Origin: Coemansia sp. RSA 1804
Taxonomy: Eukaryota; Kickxellomycota; Kickxellomycetes; Kickxellales; Kickxellaceae
Reading direction: 5' to 3'
Assembly: GCA_027578815.1 (NCBI GenBank)
Contig: JANBTH010000777.1
Coordinates: 1 to 11,473, forward strand
Length of the DNA: 11,473 bases
Shown here: piece by piece, positions 8,047 through 11,473 of the stretch
How positions within the stretch are numbered: the first letter of the stretch is position 1
Layout: each line of letters starts with the position of its first letter
Notes under the pieces: generated by a model
What the model was told of the DNA's origin: nothing
The model's database searches: none
The model's input: the letters and a program-made list of their open reading frames with translations, nothing else
Made by a program: the position numbers and the translations under genes

Positions 8047-8522
8047 GACTGGCTTATTTGTATCTAAATGACAGTGTCGCTTTCTTGCATATTGCGTAAG
8101 GGTATCCAGAGAAGAATGAAAGCAAAACCTTTGTTTAAAGTAAGGCAGGAGTACAGTCTAATCATTTTATATTTCGCCTTTTATTGACTGCTCATATATA
8201 GATAGATGTATGCGCCTAGTTCCAGCATCCAAGGCATTTCCTTCTTTTGGGCGTACAGGCACTTTCAACAATAGAAAGGAGTTAAATTAGCTGAGCAAAC
8301 GCTGTGATTAGAATGTGATTCACAAGCTTGATTCTCCACACACACCACACCACAAAAAAATAGAAACGGAGTCAACCTTGGAAAAATATTTGATTCACCT
8401 CTTATCAGCTTTCCTTTTTCTTTCAATACGCTCGAATAGTTTATTTCATTCCTACCCGTTGTTTGTTACGCTTGGCACTCTATCAGGTTGACTAGTCGGA
8501 TACCACCACCATTCTTATCGCC
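8047..8522. promoter_or_regulatory. 476-base divergent promoter region between SPO11 and LYS12
   Basis: The two genes are transcribed away from each other, so both promoters must lie here. A CATATATAG run near 8192-8200 could serve as a TATA element on either strand. A CA-rich run (CACACACCACACCACA) lies at about 8337-8354, followed by T/C-rich stretches near the LYS12 start. I see no confident Gcn4 site, and no meiosis-type element I would name. Confidence 0.5.
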
Positions 8523-9689
8523 ATGCACTCAGCACTGAGGTCGTTTCAAAAGCTTGCAGCACATCGTGCGGCATACACCACAGCCTCTGCGTCAAAGACG
8601 CTGACGATCGGACTGATTCCAGCCGACGGCATCGGGCGCGAGGTGATTCCAGCAGCCCGGCAGGTGCTTGAGGCACTGCCAAGCAATGTTATGCCAGTAC
8701 AGCTTAACTTTGTGGATCTGGATGCAGGATTCGAGTACTTTCAGAAGCACGGCGTCGCGCTTCCCGAAAAGACGCTGGAGGCACTCAAGGGCGGATGCGA
8801 CGGCGCACTGTTTGGTGCGGTTAGCTCACCATCGCACAAGGTGGCGGGGTATTCGTCGCCGATTGTTGGGCTGCGCAAGAAGATGGATCTATACGCAAAC
8901 GTGCGGCCGGTGATCTCAGGCGCAGCGGCTACGGCGTCGGGCGAGAAGAGAGCCATCGACATGCTCATCATTCGCGAGAACACCGAATGCCTGTACATCA
9001 AGGAGGAGGAGCAGCACGACGGACCAGACGGAAAGTATGCGGTGGCCAAGCGGCGCATCAGCGAGTTTGCGTCTCGGCGCGCAGGCGAGATGGCGTTCTC
9101 AATGGCGCTGCAGCGCGACAGCATGCGGCAGCAGGTTCCAGAGGCAGAGCGCACATGGAAGGGACGCCCGAAGGTGACAATAGTGCACAAGTCTAATGTT
9201 CTCAGCGTGACAGACGGGCTGTGGCGCGAAACGGTGCGCGGCGTCTACGCTGGCAACGCAGAGTACAAGAGCAAGGTTGACATTGAGGAGCAGCTAGTTG
9301 ACTCGATGGTCTACCGCATGTTCCGCGAGCCCGAGGCCTTTGACGTTGTTGTTGCGCCCAACATGTATGGCGACATTATCAGCGACGGCGCTGCGGCGCT
9401 AGTTGGCAGCCTGGGGCTGGTGCCCAGCGCCAATGTCGGCGACAGCTTTGTCGTTGGCGAGCCAGTGCATGGGTCGGCGCCTGACATTGCGGGAAAGAAC
9501 ATTGCCAACCCAGTAGCCGCAATCCGCAGCGCAGCAATGCTTCTGGAGCGCACGGGCTATGGGTCGGCAGCGCTGGCCATCTACCGTGCCGTTGACAAGG
9601 TGCTGGAGACAGGACAGATCAAGACGCCCGATCTCGGTGGCAAGGCGACAACGACCGAAGTCACCGCTGCAGTGTGCAAGCTTCTCTGA
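8523..9689 (+). CDS. LYS12: Homoisocitrate dehydrogenase (NAD-dependent), mitochondrial, lysine biosynthesis
   Basis: An intronless 388-residue enzyme of the isopropylmalate/isocitrate dehydrogenase family that oxidatively decarboxylates homoisocitrate to 2-oxoadipate in the fungal alpha-aminoadipate lysine pathway. Residues 1-24 form a Ser/Ala/Arg leader typical of mitochondrial import. Then come LIPADGIGREVIPAA (31-45), the substrate arginines in GLRKKMDLYANVRPV (R118, R128) and IIRENTECLYIKEE (R151, Y158), HKSNVLSVTDG (K223), the metal-binding aspartates in VDSMVY and MYGDIISDG (D260, D284, D288), and HGSAPDIAGKNIANP (317-331). D321-I322 in the last motif indicates NAD rather than NADP. 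The pairing of GYSSPIVGLR with TECLYIKEE marks homoisocitrate dehydrogenase rather than isopropylmalate dehydrogenase. The start ATG lies directly before the leader and has G at -3. Family and pathway are confident. Confidence 0.96.
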   Translation: MHSALRSFQKLAAHRAAYTTASASKTLTIGLIPADGIGREVIPAARQVLEALPSNVMPVQLNFVDLDAGFEYFQKHGVALPEKTLEALKGGCDGALFGAVSSPSHKVAGYSSPIVGLRKKMDLYANVRPVISGAAATASGEKRAIDMLIIRENTECLYIKEEEQHDGPDGKYAVAKRRISEFASRRAGEMAFSMALQRDSMRQQVPEAERTWKGRPKVTIVHKSNVLSVTDGLWRETVRGVYAGNAEYKSKVDIEEQLVDSMVYRMFREPEAFDVVVAPNMYGDIISDGAAALVGSLGLVPSANVGDSFVVGEPVHGSAPDIAGKNIANPVAAIRSAAMLLERTGYGSAALAIYRAVDKVLETGQIKTPDLGGKATTTEVTAAVCKLL

Positions 9690-10467
9690 GCTTGATCCTT
9701 TCTGCTGTTGCTTGCTCAGCTCTCCCTTTTTTCAGTTTCAGAGAAGCTGCAATCCACAAATAGCTGCTGATGGGTTATTAGCGGCCTGTGTGCGGGGAGC
9801 AGGAATGGTGGCGTTGCAATTGCGCACAAACCACCACCGTCCTCTGAAAGATAAAGCTATCCGCCAATTTTTTCTAATGAAGTAAAAATTTTTCCTTCCA
9901 ATTGTGACCGCTGATCCAAGGATAAAAGAGTCACACTCGATTATCATGAATCATCAGAATATCTTGTTCTGAAGCGCATAGCAGACTCGATGCGATTGGG
10001 CAAATATGTCCCTTTTGCGGCGACAGAAGGAGCAGAAAAGCACAAGCCGACGACGGCCATTATCCATGCAGCATGCCTGGCAAACATTGTTCGACATTCC
10101 TCTCTTTGTCCCCAACATTTGGCCATCTCGACGCGGCTTCTACACTGCAACAGCCAATGCGTCTGAGGACTTTATGTAGTCTGCACATGCAAATGAATCT
10201 GCACATATAGAGGAGGGTATGTATGAGCGGCTCCTCCAGATATAAAAGCAGCGACAAGACGGAATAACAGGTCGTTGGAAAGAGGGAACAGCCAAGCACA
10301 CAACTTTGCCTCTTCTTCTTCTCTAGCTCCATCTTTTATTTTCTTTTTTCAAAAGTACAACTGTTGTTTTTCTTTTGCTGTTGTAGAAACCTTGTCGGCC
10401 ACCGTATCTCCACTCTTAAATAAGCGCATCTTATCGCTGTCGACACAGAGGCAGTCACAAACCCAGC
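9690..10467. promoter_or_regulatory. 778-base spacer: LYS12 3' end and promoter region of the right-edge gene
   Basis: The first part is the LYS12 3' untranslated region. The second part contains two direct copies of TCTGCACAT (10180-10188 and 10198-10206), an AGGAG/CTCCT inverted pair just before the TATA box, and a long C/T-rich leader from about 10305 to 10380, as often found before highly expressed fungal genes. I found no RNA gene or complete coding region here. Confidence 0.5.
10241..10248 (+). promoter_or_regulatory. TATA box of the upstream promoter (mitochondrial isoform)
   Basis: TATAAAAG followed by CAGCGACAAG, 227 bases before the ATG of the presequence exon, with a C/T-rich leader between them. 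A start of transcription about 30 bases downstream is expected. Confidence 0.6.
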
Positions 10468-11473
10468 ATGCTATCAACAGTATCCTCCCGCCTAGCACGC
10501 GCAGTTTCTCCATCCAACGCGTTCCGGAGACAGGCTGCACGCACGCCTCTTGCCGCCGCCGCCACACGGGTGAGTTTCCATTTGATTTGGCTCCATTTAG
10601 AGCTGCTTTTTCGGTGTTGATCACAGCAATAGCAGGCGATAAATTGCTTTGTTTGATAAGAAGAGCATATCCTCCCCGCCTCTTATCTCAATCTTCAATC
10701 ACAATACACTCCCTCCCAATTGTTGCGATTGCAGATGCAGACTGAATGCACAAACCCCTCTGTCACAAAAGCCCACGCCAAAGCATGGCATTCTATGACT
10801 TGCCTTGCCTTGCCTTGCCTTGCCCTGATTTGGCTTGTCCAAGGGAGAAAAAAATTTTTTTTTTCCATGAAAGCAGCCAGTGGCCAGTAGCCTGTGGCCC
10901 TGTGCGGATGCTGGGCGACTGACTTTGCTTACCACGAAAACAGAAAATCCGGATCGTATAGGCATGAAAGCATGAGCCGCTTTTCATTATGATTCACCTT
11001 TTTTTGTCCATCCAAGCCCATGCCGTCATTAGAACGACAAAGACAAAGACGGCCCGGCCTTTCATCCCCTCTTGTTCCTCTCGGGAGAGAAAGAGGGTGT
11101 TGGTTGCATTGCATCCAGGCTGTTGGTGAGTCTTTTTGTTGTCTGGGCCGGGCAATGCTGTTTGCTGGGGGCGGCCTCCTTTGCTTTTTTCTTTAACGTT
11201 CTCCCACTCTCTCCATTGTCGGGTTGTCAGAGTCGAGACCAACGAAGGAGTATAAAAGGACCAGCAAGTGGCATTCTCTTTTTTATCTTTCGTTTTCCGT
11301 ACATTTGTTTATGCCTTTTATCTTTATTTCCTATTCCTCATCCTGCATCGCTTAGCTAACTAACTGCCCAGCCAACAACCACAACAGCTGTTTCTTTTCC
11401 TCTTCTGTAGAGCCTTGCAACAATGACCTCGCTGAACAGGGATCCGTCGCGTAGCTCCATCGGCACAGCCGCG
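10468..11473 (+). CDS. Protein with predicted mitochondrial presequence, 5' part; large first intron; runs off the right edge
   Basis: Exon 1 (10468-10569, 34 codons) encodes a textbook presequence: MLSTVSSRLARAVSPS and onward, rich in Arg, Ser and Ala with no acidic residue. It ends at a GTGAGT donor. The intron (10570-11410, 841 bases) ends with a CTAACTAAC branch region at 11356-11364, a pyrimidine tract and CTGTAG. Exon 2 (11411 to the edge) continues in phase 0 as SLATMTSLNRDPSRSSIG. The R-SLAT junction looks like a site where processing could occur. An internal ATG at 11423-11425 has A at -3 and lies five codons into exon 2. The catalytic part is outside the window, so I do not name the enzyme. 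The intron is about seven to nine times longer than the other introns seen here and contains its own TATA box. The exon join is inferred from good splice signals and matching phase. Confidence 0.68.
10799..10823. repeat. Pentanucleotide microsatellite, five copies of CTTGC
   Basis: Five perfect tandem CTTGC units lie inside the large intron. They are followed 25 bases later by seven A and ten T (10848-10864), which can fold back on itself. The repeat is not in coding sequence and is likely length-variable. Confidence 0.85.
11067..11097. repeat. Imperfect hairpin in the large intron
   Basis: CCCTCTT (11067-11073) pairs with AAGAGGG (11091-11097), and CTCTC (11078-11082) pairs with GAGAG (11085-11089). 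This gives a two-part stem with small internal loops and a GG tip. It could be a protein-binding site or chance in C/T-rich DNA. Confidence 0.4.
11251..11258 (+). promoter_or_regulatory. Intronic TATA box, candidate second promoter
   Basis: TATAAAAG followed by GACCAGCAAG lies 172 bases before the internal ATG at 11423. Over 18 bases it matches the upstream TATA region at 14 positions. It lies inside the intron, so transcripts from it would lack the presequence exon. Confidence 0.55.
11311..11355 (+). other. Short upstream frame (14 codons) before the internal ATG
   Basis: ATG at 11311 opens a 14-codon frame ending in TAG at 11353-11355. It would be in the leader of any transcript started at the intronic TATA box unless removed by splicing. 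It encodes only hydrophobic/Ser residues and is likely regulatory or neutral. Confidence 0.3.

Noticed and set aside
8489..8497. TGACTAGTC before LYS12 as a Gcn4 site
   Set aside because: It departs from the TGACTCA core at the key positions; lysine genes are often Gcn4 targets in yeast, but this match is too weak to claim.
10187..10194. ATGCAAAT octamer before the right-edge promoter
   Set aside because: This is a metazoan POU-factor site; no meaning is established for it in fungi and a chance match is likely.
10735..10828. Alternative acceptor TTGCAG ending at 10734 for the right-edge gene
   Set aside because: It joins in frame but meets a stop within the CTTGC repeat after about 30 codons, and it lacks a good pyrimidine tract compared with the acceptor at 11410.

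Overview
The window looks like nuclear DNA from a fungus, most likely an early-diverging, intron-bearing lineage such as Kickxellomycotina or a relative (the placement is inference). The main reason is an intact homoisocitrate dehydrogenase, the fungal alpha-aminoadipate lysine enzyme. Supporting this are spliced genes with GTAAGT/GTACGT donors and CTAAC-like branch sites, mitochondrial presequences, and a fungal-type membrane dipeptidyl aminopeptidase.

Layout from left to right: the 5' end of a mitochondrial tRNA-modification gene (MTO1/MnmG family, minus) runs off the left edge. A 756-base spacer follows, then a small plus-strand coiled-coil protein gene convergent with a monothiol glutaredoxin gene (Grx5 type, minus, two exons). 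Next come three more minus-strand genes: a 930-residue type II membrane dipeptidyl aminopeptidase (Ste13/Dap2/DPP4 family), the mitochondrial ribosomal protein bS21m (MRP21), and a seven-exon SPO11 gene for the meiotic double-strand-break transesterase. SPO11 faces away from plus-strand LYS12 across a 476-base divergent promoter region. The right edge holds the start of another plus-strand gene: a presequence exon, an 841-base intron, and a second exon cut off by the window end.

Five of the eight genes carry or imply mitochondrial targeting (MTO1, GRX5, bS21m, LYS12 and the right-edge gene). They cover tRNA modification, the mitoribosome, Fe-S cluster transfer and lysine synthesis. They do not form one pathway or operon; each has its own spacer.

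The most interesting reconstructions are two. First, SPO11 can be rebuilt as a 398-residue protein only by accepting six phase-0 introns and two tiny exons of 30 and 21 bases; no single long frame shows it. Second, the right-edge gene has two near-identical TATA cores, one before the presequence exon and one inside the first intron just before a second in-frame ATG. This suggests alternative promoters making a mitochondrial and a non-mitochondrial isoform. I saw no mobile element, CRISPR array, tRNA or rRNA, and no clearly new multi-gene system.
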